From: CAIWHR01 sp963823215
Lineage (GTDB): Bacteria; Pseudomonadota; Gammaproteobacteria; Burkholderiales; Casimicrobiaceae
Assembly: GCA_963823215.1 (NCBI GenBank)
Contig: CAWGKT010000017.1
Location: 186,001-250,000, forward strand
Direction: 5' to 3'
Length of the DNA: 64,000 nucleotides
A program made the translations under genes and the position numbers. The notes under the pieces were generated by a model, which saw only the letters and a program-made list of their open reading frames with translations, was not told the origin of the DNA and searched no databases. This document shows positions 8,481-17,108 of the stretch, piece after piece. Numbering within the stretch: position 1 is the first letter of the stretch; each line of letters opens with the position of its first letter.

Positions 8481-9338
8481 ATGAAACTCGTACGCTACGG
8501 CCCCCCCGGCAAAGAAAAACCCGGTCTCATCGACGCGGACGGCAAGCTCCGCGACCTGTCGAAGAAGGTCAAGGACATCGATGGCGCGACGCTGGCACCG
8601 GCGGAACTCGCCCGGCTCGCGAAGCTCGACCCGAAGAAGCTGCCGCTCGTCAAAGGCCGGCCGCGCCTGGGTCCCTGCGTCGCGATGCCGTCGAAGTTCG
8701 TCGCGATCGGCCTCAACTTCAGCGACCACGCGAAGGAGACCGGCTCGCCGATCCCCGAGCATCCGGTCGTGTTCTTCAAGTCGACGACGTGCATCGTCGG
8801 CCCCAACGACAACGTGATGGTCCCGCGGGACTCGACCCAGCTCGACTGGGAGGTCGAACTCGGCGTCGTGATCGGACGCACGGCGCGCTACGTGAGTGAA
8901 AAGGATGCGCTCCGACACGTCGCCGGCTATTGCGTCATTGACGATGTCTCCGAGCGCGATTTCCAGCTGAAGAAAGGCGCCAGCCAGTGGAGCAAGGGCA
9001 AGGGTTGCGACACGTTCGGGCCGCTGGGCCCCTGGCTCGTCACGCGGGACGAGGTCAAGGACCCGCAGAATCTCGCGATGTGGCTCGACGTCAACGGCGT
9101 GCGCCGGCAGACGGGCAGCACGAGCACGATGATCTTCGGCGTCGCCGCACTCGTTGCCGACGTCTCGCGCTACATGACGCTCCTGCCCGGCGACGTGATC
9201 ACGACGGGCACGCCGCCCGGCGTGGGCATGGGGATGAAGCCCCAGATGTGGCTCAAGCCCGGCGACGTCATCACGCTCGGCATCGAGGGCCTCGGCGCGC
9301 AGAAGCAGAAGGTCGTGCCGTTCAAGGGCAAGCGCTGA
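8481..9338 (+). CDS. FAH-family hydrolase, 2,4-diketo-3-deoxy sugar-acid hydrolase-like
   Basis: 285 residues, fumarylacetoacetate-hydrolase fold. The metal-binding set is visible as WEVELG (Glu124, Glu126) and the Asp pair in IDDVSERD (~154-155). Proteins of this length starting MKLVRYG are often labelled ureidoglycolate lyase, but many are 2,4-diketo-3-deoxy-L-fuconate/rhamnonate hydrolases that yield pyruvate plus L-lactate or another hydroxy acid. Its position 49 bp after the KDF-dehydrogenase-like SDR favours the diketo-acid role, completing dehydration, oxidation and hydrolytic cleavage. Start ATG 8481 follows GGAGAG. Other acylpyruvate substrates cannot be excluded. Confidence 0.87.
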   Translation: MKLVRYGPPGKEKPGLIDADGKLRDLSKKVKDIDGATLAPAELARLAKLDPKKLPLVKGRPRLGPCVAMPSKFVAIGLNFSDHAKETGSPIPEHPVVFFKSTTCIVGPNDNVMVPRDSTQLDWEVELGVVIGRTARYVSEKDALRHVAGYCVIDDVSERDFQLKKGASQWSKGKGCDTFGPLGPWLVTRDEVKDPQNLAMWLDVNGVRRQTGSTSTMIFGVAALVADVSRYMTLLPGDVITTGTPPGVGMGMKPQMWLKPGDVITLGIEGLGAQKQKVVPFKGKR

Positions 9339-9342
9339 ACGT

Positions 9343-9390
9343 CGAGTCTGACCGCGCGGCTTGATCGTCGACAGTCCATCGACCCACACC
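9343..9390 (+). repeat. Degenerate dispersed repeat, copy A
   Basis: CGAGTCTGA followed by GATCGTCGAC and TCGACCCACACC is shared, with substitutions and small gaps, with copies at 11892-11932 and 12791-12838. All three have the same orientation. No gene is visible between the hydrolase stop (9338) and the yhgE-like stop (9516). Confidence 0.5.
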
Positions 9391-9515
9391 AGACGGCCGC
9401 GGCTCCCGATAGCGGACCATCGGCGGCCGTCGCCAACAGCGCGAACGTCGCCTGCATTGCGATCGCCGCGAAGACTCTGTCTGCTGCCTCGAACCCGTCC
9501 ATGCCGATCCGTTGC

Positions 9516-11537
9516 TCAATCGACATCGACCGCAGGCCCGTAGTCGGCATCAGGCACGATTTTCCAGCGACCGCCGAACATGCCGATCACGGTGGCGGCC
9601 AAACCGGCCAGAACGACCAGTGTCCAGGCCGTCAGCCAGGCCCCCTCGAAGGCGCCGAACAGGGTGGCACGAAACGCACGCACCACCCAGGTGAAAGGCA
9701 GAAAAGGCGAGATGTCCTGGAAGAACGCGTTGGTCAGTTCGATCGGGATCAACGCGCCTGCCGAGGACAACTGCAAAATCAGGACGAGCGCTGCCAGCAC
9801 CTTGCCGATGTCGCCCAAGAGCTTGATCATGGCGAAGACGATCGCCAGGAACGACAGCGACGCGATGGCGAGGGTGAGCGCGAACGTCGCTACATGCGGC
9901 ACCTGCACGTCGAGCAGCAGCACCATCATGGCGAGCATCACGAGCGTCTGCCCTAGTGTCAGCAGCGCCGGAATCGTAAGTTTGCCCAGCCACTTCGCGG
10001 GGATTGAGGCGCCGGCAACTGCGGCGGGCAGCTTGCGAACGTGGTACAGGAAGCCGGTCATCAGCGCACCGACCCACAGTGCCATCGGCACGAAGTTCGG
10101 CGCCAGTCCTGTGCCATTGTTGGCCACAGGCGCGGCGACCTCGAGTTCCGAATGAGCGGACGCTGCCAGCCCGGAGGCGCTACCGTCAAGGTGTGCCGAT
10201 TCAGTCGGCAGCGAGTGCGCCAGCAGGTCGAGGCCCGACGCTACCCGTGCGTTGCCGTCCTCGAGTTGTGTGAGCACGGTGGCCAGCGCAGGCGCGCCCT
10301 CGCTCAACTGCCGCGTGCCATTCCTGAGCGTGCGCGTCGCGCGCGCCGATTCCATGAGAGCGCCGACGAACTCGTCGAGCCTGTTGTCCTCCGGCAGCGC
10401 GGAATTCATGGTCGAGAGTGCAGCACCCAGCGCGCTCGTACCTACGGTCAGACTATTGACGCCGGTTTCGAGCTGTTTCGCGCCGGCCTGGAGTCGTTCC
10501 TGTTGCGCAGTCACCCGACGCAAGCCTACCGCGAGCTGGCTGGCGCCAGCCGCCAATCCGCTTACGCCGCGAATGACGTCATCGTCGATGAAAAACGAAT
10601 CTTCGCTACGCGTCTTGACTTCGGCGAGACCGACCGTCAGCCGGTCCGCACCACCCTGCATTTGCGTGAGCGCGTCGGCGAGCGACGCCTGGCCGCTGGA
10701 AAGGGAAGTCGCGCCACTGCGCAGGGCGCGCAGCTCGGCTTCCGAAGGCAACCTGGCTTGGGCCTGGCGCATGGCTGCTCCGTGGCTCTTCATGCCCTCG
10801 CTCAACTGTGTTCCGGCGTCGGCCAGTTGGGTCGCGGTTTGGCTCAACAGCACGGCGGCGGCGTTGGCCTGCGTCCCTCCGCGATTGAGCTGCGTGGCGC
10901 CCTTCTGCGCCTGCTGCAAGCCTTGGGCCACATGATCGGCACCAGCCTTCATGCGGCGAAGATTGTCGCCCAGGGAGCTCAGGTCCCGCGTCGACCCGGC
11001 GCTTGACTCGAGCACCAGTGCCCAGCGCTTCTCACTCAGCATTTCGTTGACCTGGTGCGCGACTTCCGGAGCGAACCGGCGGGCGATGCCGGCACCGGTG
11101 TAGCTGTTGCCCTCGGACGTATAGATAGTGAGCTTCCCGCGCAGGGCTTCGCCGCCCGGCGCCGCTTGCCGACTGAATTCGGCGGGTACGATGAGAGCGA
11201 ATATCAGGGTCCGTTTGCGCACCGCCTCGCGCGCGGCGTCGGCGTCTGGGTAGCGCCGATAGTCGAATTCCGCCGTGCGCTCGAGAGCGTCAAGCAAATC
11301 GCGTCCGACATTGACCGCCGCACCTTGGTACGTGATTCCCACATCCTCGCTCACCAAGCCCACGGGCAAGGCGGCAGTGCGCGCGTTGGGATCCCATACG
11401 GACGAGAGGTAGATCAGGGCATAGAGTGCCGGCAGAAAGACTATGCCGACGGCAGACAAGCGAACCTTGACGTGACCGCGCAACAAGCCCCATTCCACTG
11501 CGACCACGGACCGGAATTGCCGGCGGAATGCGTTCAT
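9516..11537 (-). CDS. YhgE/Pip-family membrane protein (ABC-2-like)
   Basis: 673 residues. One membrane segment near residues 28-48, a ~450-residue extracytoplasmic region of repeated helical heptads (recurrent G-x-x-Q-L, L-x-x-G, A-x-x-L patterns, ~195-440), then about five to six membrane segments from ~505 to 660. This is the layout of the YhgE/Pip (phage infection protein) group related to ABC-2 permeases. Functions in the group include phage receptor and type VII-associated roles in Gram-positives and export-like functions elsewhere; none can be assigned here. No ATP-binding or adaptor gene is next to it. It stands alone between degenerate repeats, so late acquisition is possible. Confidence 0.8.
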   Translation of the reverse strand: MNAFRRQFRSVVAVEWGLLRGHVKVRLSAVGIVFLPALYALIYLSSVWDPNARTAALPVGLVSEDVGITYQGAAVNVGRDLLDALERTAEFDYRRYPDADAAREAVRKRTLIFALIVPAEFSRQAAPGGEALRGKLTIYTSEGNSYTGAGIARRFAPEVAHQVNEMLSEKRWALVLESSAGSTRDLSSLGDNLRRMKAGADHVAQGLQQAQKGATQLNRGGTQANAAAVLLSQTATQLADAGTQLSEGMKSHGAAMRQAQARLPSEAELRALRSGATSLSSGQASLADALTQMQGGADRLTVGLAEVKTRSEDSFFIDDDVIRGVSGLAAGASQLAVGLRRVTAQQERLQAGAKQLETGVNSLTVGTSALGAALSTMNSALPEDNRLDEFVGALMESARATRTLRNGTRQLSEGAPALATVLTQLEDGNARVASGLDLLAHSLPTESAHLDGSASGLAASAHSELEVAAPVANNGTGLAPNFVPMALWVGALMTGFLYHVRKLPAAVAGASIPAKWLGKLTIPALLTLGQTLVMLAMMVLLLDVQVPHVATFALTLAIASLSFLAIVFAMIKLLGDIGKVLAALVLILQLSSAGALIPIELTNAFFQDISPFLPFTWVVRAFRATLFGAFEGAWLTAWTLVVLAGLAATVIGMFGGRWKIVPDADYGPAVDVD

Positions 11538-11985
11538 GCTGTCTTGTATGGCCAGGAGCGGACGGCCTCGACTTTCGCCCAGCCCGCATCATGAAGCGTA
11601 CCGAATGGGCGGCGCCATTGTCCATCGTCACGGACGGGAGATGCAACGCCGCCGAGCGGCGGCGTCACCGCCTCCGGGCGTCTATTGGTCAGGATAGCAT
11701 GGGTTGATGCGACAGGGCCGACGGGGAGAACAGCAGATTGGGCGTTGCCGTGGTGACGGTTTTCCGCGGTGCGCGGGTGACGCACGCCCATCAGCGTGTA
11801 CTTGAATCGCGAGCGCTGGCCGTAGTCGGCCGACAGACTCCCATCAATGGCTGTTATGAAGCGCAGTAAGCTACTTCTGCTTTTGGCCGTACTCGGCCCG
11901 ATCGTCGACTGTCGCAGTTCGACCCACACTGGTCACTCGCTCTCTGGCAAAACGGACAAACGCGTGTCGCGAAGACGGTGCTGGA
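11538..11985. other. Intergenic stretch with no convincing gene; holds repeat copy B
   Basis: 448 bp between the yhgE-like start and the PAP2 stop. Open frames exist on both strands but show no domain, ribosome site or codon bias. The segment 11892-11932 (CTCGGCCCGATCGTCGACTG then TTCGACCCACACTGG) matches the degenerate repeats at 9343 and 12791. Confidence 0.5.
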
Positions 11986-12612
11986 TCAAAACTGCTTGTG
12001 CAACCCTACCGCGACGCCGTGCGGGAGCAGTTCGATCAGGATGGGCACGTCCCGGCTATGGGCGTACCAGCCGGAGAGTCCCCCGACGGCCCATCCCGCC
12101 AGCACGTCAGTTTGCCAGTGCGCCTGATTCTTGATGCGCCCCGCACCGACGTAGAGCGGCAGGAGAAGCAAGGCGTACGTGGCGGGGTACTCGCTGCCGT
12201 ACTCGAGCACATAGGGAGTGACCAGCGCTGCCGCAACGGAAGCTTCGCCACTGGGGAAGCTGTAGTTGGAGCCCCCTTGGAACCATAGGCAGGGATTGTC
12301 CGCGGTGCTGGGGCGCACGCGCGTGAAGATGTACTTGCCAGCAGTCGCCGAGACGCCGGCGATGATTTCCGAATCGATGCCTTGCCACATCGTCTTGCCA
12401 AAGCGTGTCTCGGAGCCTTCCCATACGGCCCCTCCAACTTCGGCAACGGTCAGTGCCCCGACCACGCCACGGTAGACATTCGGATTCCACACGCCGGAAG
12501 CGTCGTAGCTGACGCGGTGGTCCACGCGCAACCACCCGCAATTTTGGGCGTCGCACGCCGCTGCAATAAGCAGCAGACCCGTAAACAAGACAACCGGTTT
12601 CGTGATTTGCAT
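11986..12612 (-). CDS. PAP2-family phosphatase with PSGE in place of PSGH
   Basis: 208 residues. Signal peptide of ~22 residues (a weak lipobox ending at Cys20 is possible), then a PAP2/phosphatidic-acid phosphatase domain. Motif C1 is KYIFTRVRP (Lys93, Arg100), C2 is FPSGEAS (120-126), and C3 is GRIKNQAHWQTD (Arg159, His165, Asp169). C1 and C3 are intact, but the C2 histidine that normally acts as general acid is Glu123. PSGE variants occur in a subgroup of exported PAP2 proteins, so this may be natural with altered chemistry. Start ATG 12612 has GGGAGGAG upstream. No operon partner. Confidence 0.82.
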   Translation of the reverse strand: MQITKPVVLFTGLLLIAAACDAQNCGWLRVDHRVSYDASGVWNPNVYRGVVGALTVAEVGGAVWEGSETRFGKTMWQGIDSEIIAGVSATAGKYIFTRVRPSTADNPCLWFQGGSNYSFPSGEASVAAALVTPYVLEYGSEYPATYALLLLPLYVGAGRIKNQAHWQTDVLAGWAVGGLSGWYAHSRDVPILIELLPHGVAVGLHKQF

Positions 12613-12915
12613 CTCACTCCTCCCGTGTCTAGTTCGTCGCAGCATTGTGCGCTCGCGTGCGACTCGCGGCAATTCGAGTTGCCCTCCTGAGGTTCAGTCG
12701 GCAGATGACTGCGGCGGGCCGCGTGTTGCCGTTGAGCGGCTGCTTTGGTGGATGAGGCGCGCTGACCGGAGTTGGCCGTTCAGCGACCTCCGAGTCTGAA
12801 CGTGAGCGGCTCGATCGTCGGCGGTTGCAGATCGACCCTTCTCGGTCATACGGCTATGCTGAAAGCGGACGTCCAGCTTGCATCCAATGGATCAGGTTGA
12901 CGGGTGACCTTGAGG
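12613..12915. other. Intergenic stretch with degenerate repeat copy C
   Basis: 303 bp with no supportable gene. 12791-12838 (CGAGTCTGAACGTGAGCGGC, then GATCGTCGG and ATCGACCC) aligns with copies A and B. Nearby fragments (GGCTGCTTTGGTGGATGAGG, GCTGAAAGCGGACGTCCAGC) resemble widespread decayed intergenic repeats of proteobacteria. Confidence 0.5.
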
Positions 12916-13269
12916 CTAGAGCTTAGGTGCCTTGCGCAACGCCGCAAGCCATCCTCCCGAGAGGACAAACCGCGGAAAGGTGACCCACTGCTCTAAGAAG
13001 TTGCGTGACACGACATTGACGCCACTGAAGGGCTCAGGCGATACCGGTTCCCGACGGTGGCCGCGTCCTTACAGTGCGACCGCCACGACGATGAAGCCGA
13101 CAGCCACGCCAAGAAGCAAGAACGGCAGTTTCACGATTGCCCCAGCGAGAGCCAAGGTTCCGACCATGAAGAGGGGCACGGCGACAATGTGGATCAGCAA
13201 GGTCGGGCGATATTGATGATACTTGGGATAGCCATCCGACGGCCACCGCATGAGTTCGGCGATGTTCAT
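12916..13269 (-). pseudogene. Mpo1/DUF962-like membrane protein interrupted by an in-frame TAA
   Basis: From ATG 13269 (GAGGAG upstream) the frame reads 66 codons and hits TAA at 13071-13069. The same frame then continues without change for 50 codons to a TAG at 12916-12918. The first part (YPKYHQYRPTLLIHIVAVPL plus two membrane segments) and the second (GRGHRREPVSPEPFSG, FLEQWVTFPRFVLSGGW) both match the small Mpo1-like/DUF962 proteins of proteobacteria. At the join the family usually has Gln-Gly-Arg-Gly-His; here TAA replaces what would be CAA. A single C-to-T change explains the break. It is a recent nonsense mutation or a base-call error. The yeast relative Mpo1 is a 2-hydroxy-fatty-acid dioxygenase. 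Confidence 0.75.
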
Positions 13270-13399
13270 ATCTGTCTCCTCCTCGCCGTACACGGCTCGA
13301 TCCCCGCCGGTCGTAGCTGGACTTCAGTCAGACGCGCGCGAATGTGAACACTGGAACCTGGCGATCGCTATGCCTCGTATCGACATTGCGTCAGCACAC

Positions 13400-15658
13400 T
13401 CACGTCAAGACAAGTTCGCCCAAACCGGCGCGGCCCAGTTCGTCATCCAGCATGCTGCGCACGGTATTGGCGCACTCCATTCGCAAGGCACAGTGGAGGA
13501 CTTGCTTTGCGTGTCGGAATGATAAGCTTCTGATCAACCACTTAATTCTCAGAACTGCGGAGGCGCTCATGCTGAATGTCTCCAGACCCATGCCAAGCAG
13601 GAGAATTGCCGAGCCCGGATCGGCTGCCATCTCGCCGCAAACGCTCACCGGTTTGCCGCAGCGGCGAGCACCACGGATCACGCCATACAGAGCGCGGATA
13701 ACTGCGGGGTCCAGATGGTTGTACAGGCGCGCCACGTTGGGATTGTTCCTGTCCACCGCAAGAAGGTACTGGGTGAGGTCGTTGGTACCGATCGAGAAGA
13801 AGTCCGCATAACGCGAAAGAGCGAGAATGGAAAGCAACGCCGACGGCACCTCCACCATGGCGCCGACCGGTGGCATGGCGCACTCACATCCCTCCTCGCT
13901 TAGCTCGCGGCGCGCGCGGTCCACCGCCTGCCGGGCCGCCTTGAATTCGGCAATTTGCCCGATCATGGGGAACATGATGCGCAGATTGTTCAATCCAACG
14001 TTTGCGCGCAGCATTGCCCGAAGTTGAGGCAGAAAGATGTCGGGTCGATCCAAGGTCAGGCGGATGCCACGCCACCCGAGGAACGGATTCTCTTCTTTCG
14101 TGGGGAAATAGGACAGCGGCTTGTCACCCCCGACGTCGAGTGTTCGCATGATCACTGGTTTGGGTGCAAAGGCCTTCAGTACCTTGCGATAGATCTCGTA
14201 TTGCTCCTGTTCCATGGGAAAGGTTTCGCGCGACATGAATGGAAACTCGGAGCGATAGAGCCCGACCTCGTCGACGCCGAGGTTTGCGGCGACGTCGATG
14301 TCCGTCAGCAGTCCAACGTTTAACCCCAGTCTGACGTGAACATCATCGGTCGTTGTCGCCTTGCGTTCGCGCAACACGGCAAGCTTTGTCGAAAGCCGCC
14401 CCTCTTGCTGTATGAGTCGTCGATACTCCTGGATCACGGCGGGTAAAGGGTCGATGAAGACGCGTCCGCGATGGCCATCGACAATGATCGGGTGACCATC
14501 GAGGGATCTGACATCACGCGGTCCGAGGCCCATGACTGCCGGTATCCCGAGACCGCGGGCAAGGACCGCCGTATGCGACACGACGGAACCGCGCAGGCAA
14601 ACGATAGCTCTGAGCCGTCCCGGCGGCACGTCCGCAACACGGGCGAGACTGACCTCGTCACCAAGAAGGACCGCATCGTCCGGATACTCCCTTGCCGCGG
14701 AGACATCGGACATAAGGCGCAGAAGAAGGCGGCGACCTATCCCTCTGATGTCCTCCGCGCGCGCCTGCAGGTAGGGGTCCTCCACCTGCTCGAACACCTT
14801 GGCGTGCTCGGCAATCGTGTCTCGGAGCGCCGCCGGCGCCCAGTTACCACGGCGAATTCTTGCGACAACACCTTGTACCAGATCATCCTGGCCAAGGATC
14901 AGGATGTATACGTCGAATATCGCACGCGTCTCGTCCGACAACCGGCCCTCCATGCGACCGGCGCTTGCGCGCAACTCCTGCTGCGTTTCGTGCACAGCCC
15001 GCCTGAAGCTGGCTTCCTCCCGCGCGATATCGTCGGGCACACGGTTGGCGACCGCATCGAGTTCCGCCAGCGGGGAGGGAAGGACAATGCTGCCGATTGT
15101 TACGCCCGGGGCGCCCGGCAGCCCCTGGATCAGTCCAACGGGTCCGGGCGGGCCGGGTTCATGCGCTGAGACGGCGCTGCCTAGGGCCGCGTAGCTCAAC
15201 GAAGCTGCGAGTTGGGCGCCGATTGTCACCAGGAACGCAACCTCCTCTTCGGCGAACACGCGTTGCTTCTTTTGCTGCACGACGAGTACGCCGACGGTCT
15301 GCCGAAAGTGCACCAGCGGCACTGCGAGAAGACCCGAAAATTGTTGCTCTCCCGTTTCGGGGAAGTAGCGGTAGCTTGGGTGAATGGCCGCATTCGCAAG
15401 GTTGACTGGCTCCTGGCGCGTGGCGACCAATCCGACGATCCCTTCGCTGGCAGTCATCCGAATCTTGCCGACTGAACTCGGGTGCAACCCTTCTGTTGCC
15501 ATCAGAACGTACTGCGGCACCGCCGGATCGCGAACATAGACGGAACACACGTCTGTGTCCATGGCGGCTTTCACCTGATGCACGATGATCTCCAATGCCT
15601 CATGCAGGTTTGCCGCGGCATTGACGCGTTGAACGATATGCTGGAGCTTGGCTAACAT
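13400..15658 (-). CDS. ptsP: Phosphoenolpyruvate-protein phosphotransferase PtsP (EI-Ntr)
   Basis: 752 residues, normal for EI-Ntr. A GAF domain occupies ~1-155, then the PEP-utiliser N-terminal domain (~175-300), the mobile domain with the phosphorylated histidine in GSVVSHTAVLAR (His362), and the C-terminal PEP-binding barrel with GGDKP, FSIGTNDLTQ and VCGEMAADP. It starts the nitrogen PTS phosphorelay (EI-Ntr to NPr to EIIA-Ntr), which tunes K+ transport, nitrogen and carbon metabolism, and senses glutamine through GAF. The HPr and EIIA genes are not in the window. Start ATG 15658. Complete and unbroken. Confidence 0.95.
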   Translation of the reverse strand: MLAKLQHIVQRVNAAANLHEALEIIVHQVKAAMDTDVCSVYVRDPAVPQYVLMATEGLHPSSVGKIRMTASEGIVGLVATRQEPVNLANAAIHPSYRYFPETGEQQFSGLLAVPLVHFRQTVGVLVVQQKKQRVFAEEEVAFLVTIGAQLAASLSYAALGSAVSAHEPGPPGPVGLIQGLPGAPGVTIGSIVLPSPLAELDAVANRVPDDIAREEASFRRAVHETQQELRASAGRMEGRLSDETRAIFDVYILILGQDDLVQGVVARIRRGNWAPAALRDTIAEHAKVFEQVEDPYLQARAEDIRGIGRRLLLRLMSDVSAAREYPDDAVLLGDEVSLARVADVPPGRLRAIVCLRGSVVSHTAVLARGLGIPAVMGLGPRDVRSLDGHPIIVDGHRGRVFIDPLPAVIQEYRRLIQQEGRLSTKLAVLRERKATTTDDVHVRLGLNVGLLTDIDVAANLGVDEVGLYRSEFPFMSRETFPMEQEQYEIYRKVLKAFAPKPVIMRTLDVGGDKPLSYFPTKEENPFLGWRGIRLTLDRPDIFLPQLRAMLRANVGLNNLRIMFPMIGQIAEFKAARQAVDRARRELSEEGCECAMPPVGAMVEVPSALLSILALSRYADFFSIGTNDLTQYLLAVDRNNPNVARLYNHLDPAVIRALYGVIRGARRCGKPVSVCGEMAADPGSAILLLGMGLETFSMSASAVLRIKWLIRSLSFRHAKQVLHCALRMECANTVRSMLDDELGRAGLGELVLT

Positions 15659-15989
15659 GCGTCAACTTAGGTCTGTGTACGCAACCATTCTAGGCCCTGG
15701 CGGCGTGCTAGACACGATCGAGCGACCGTGATGTGCACCCCAGGCACCCTTGTGCAACCATGCGATCGACAACCCCAATTGCACACGAGTGATCGCTAAC
15801 GGGTAGATGCTTCACTGTCTCCTCGTGGCCGACTGCGGAAGCACGGCAATCCCAAGAGCAGCCACATTGCCGGTACCGGTGACCGCGCCCCTCGAAAGGG
15901 GTACGATTGAACGGCTTGGCCATGAAGGGCGCTGGCCGTCCTTTATCGAAAGCAGGTCCGGCGCCCAACCCATTCGCACGGGAGGCAAC
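15659..15989. other. Divergent intergenic region ptsP / CBS-domain gene
   Basis: 331 bp holding the promoters of ptsP (leftward) and the CBS gene (rightward). A TAGAAT-like -10 for ptsP can be read on the minus strand at 15692-15687. No gene or repeat is evident. Confidence 0.4.
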
Positions 15990-16493
15990 ATGATCGGCAA
16001 ATTCGTTGGTTCGATTGTCCGCGATAAACAGATTCAAGAACTGATCGCGGTACCGGCCTCGGCGACGGTGTCTGAGGCCGTGTCCAAGATGAGCGAAAAG
16101 GGCGTCGGCGCGATCCTGATCAAGAATTCGCAGAACACCGTCGACGGGATTTTCACCGAGCGGGACTTGATGATCCGGGTTGTCAACGCGGGGCTGGATG
16201 CCAGGACCACGGCCATCGGGAGGGTCATGACCTCGCAGGTCGGGCGGGTCGAAGGGTGGACCAGTATCGAGGATGCGTTGAGCCTGATGGTCGTTCACGG
16301 GTATCGACACTTGCTGGTCGAGGACGGGGGCAAGATCGCAGGTATCGTTTCGCTACGAGATCTCATGGCTTCGATGGTGATCCCTGATACGCCGATGGCG
16401 CACGAGGGTCGTGCACAGGTTACGCGCGCCCGCGCCGAGGCGGCGCTGCGATTCGTCGCGAGCGCAAAGCCGAGCGCCGGCCCTGAGCGGTAG
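15990..16493 (+). CDS. Tandem CBS-domain protein
   Basis: 167 residues. Two CBS motifs (~14-72 and ~80-137): the first has GVGAILI and GIFTERDL, the second HGYRHLLVED and GIVSLRDLM. Stand-alone CBS pairs bind adenosine nucleotides or S-adenosylmethionine and act as energy or redox sensors, often on enzymes encoded elsewhere. The start ATG 15990 follows GGGAGGCAAC; in-frame sequence upstream is not CBS-like. The C-terminal ~30 residues are low complexity. Partner unknown. Confidence 0.88.
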   Translation: MIGKFVGSIVRDKQIQELIAVPASATVSEAVSKMSEKGVGAILIKNSQNTVDGIFTERDLMIRVVNAGLDARTTAIGRVMTSQVGRVEGWTSIEDALSLMVVHGYRHLLVEDGGKIAGIVSLRDLMASMVIPDTPMAHEGRAQVTRARAEAALRFVASAKPSAGPER

Positions 16494-16537
16494 CGCAATG
16501 CTGCCGGAGTTCGACAAATATCGTCCTGGAGATCGCG

Positions 16538-17011
16538 ATGCTCTCGCGTATGAGCCTTTGCCTTTGCATGGTGATCGTACCAATATCCGCTCATGCGGAC
16601 TGGCAATACGCGACATGGGGCATGTCCCCGGAGCACGTTATTGCCGCGTCGAAGGGCGTTGCCGTGCGCGCGGAGAATCCCGCCGTTGCACGGAATGGCG
16701 AGCGGGGATTGCTCACTGCCCCCTACGCGACGAATAACATCCTGTTCGTCGTTCATTTCTGGTTCGCCGTGGGCGAGCCGAAGTTGGCCCGGGTCAGTCT
16801 TGGCACACAGTACGCAGCAGACTGTCCGAATGTGCGTTCCCTCTTGTCCGGAATCTACGGCGCGCCCCAGGTCTCCGATCTCGGGCCGCCCTCGTCCTTG
16901 CGGTGGCGCAGCGAGGCGACCGGCAATTTCATCGCGTTTTCGCAGTACAGCGACACGCGTTGTGTCCTCGATTACTATCCGATACCCGTTCCCGGGCCGC
17001 CCGGCCTCTAG
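16538..17011 (+). CDS. Small exported protein of unknown function
   Basis: 157 residues. An N-terminal signal peptide (MLSRMSLCLCMVIVPISAHA, cleavage before ADWQ) precedes a ~137-residue periplasmic domain beginning DWQYATWGMSPEHVIAASKG. Two cysteines (in DCPNV and TRCVLDYY) could form a disulfide. Small exported proteins with this WGMSPEQV-like opening occur in many betaproteobacteria without known function. It starts 44 bp after the CBS gene in the same direction and may be co-transcribed. No enzymatic motif is visible. Confidence 0.7.
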   Translation: MLSRMSLCLCMVIVPISAHADWQYATWGMSPEHVIAASKGVAVRAENPAVARNGERGLLTAPYATNNILFVVHFWFAVGEPKLARVSLGTQYAADCPNVRSLLSGIYGAPQVSDLGPPSSLRWRSEATGNFIAFSQYSDTRCVLDYYPIPVPGPPGL

Positions 17012-17108
17012 GAACGGCGAAGGCAGATAGCGTCCCACGTTTGCCAAGGCCGGTAGCGCGCGTGACGAGTTCCGCCTGCGCGCCGCCGGTCGAAGCCGGC
17101 CGCGCCCG

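Noticed and set aside
11534..11929. 131-codon open frame on the minus strand upstream of the yhgE-like gene
   Set aside because: It overlaps the yhgE-like start and a degenerate repeat, has no ribosome site, and its composition is not coding-like.
15708..16310. 200-codon minus-strand frame opposite the CBS gene
   Set aside because: It is the antisense shadow of a clear CBS-domain gene; composition is His/Arg/Asp-rich as expected of a shadow in GC-rich DNA.
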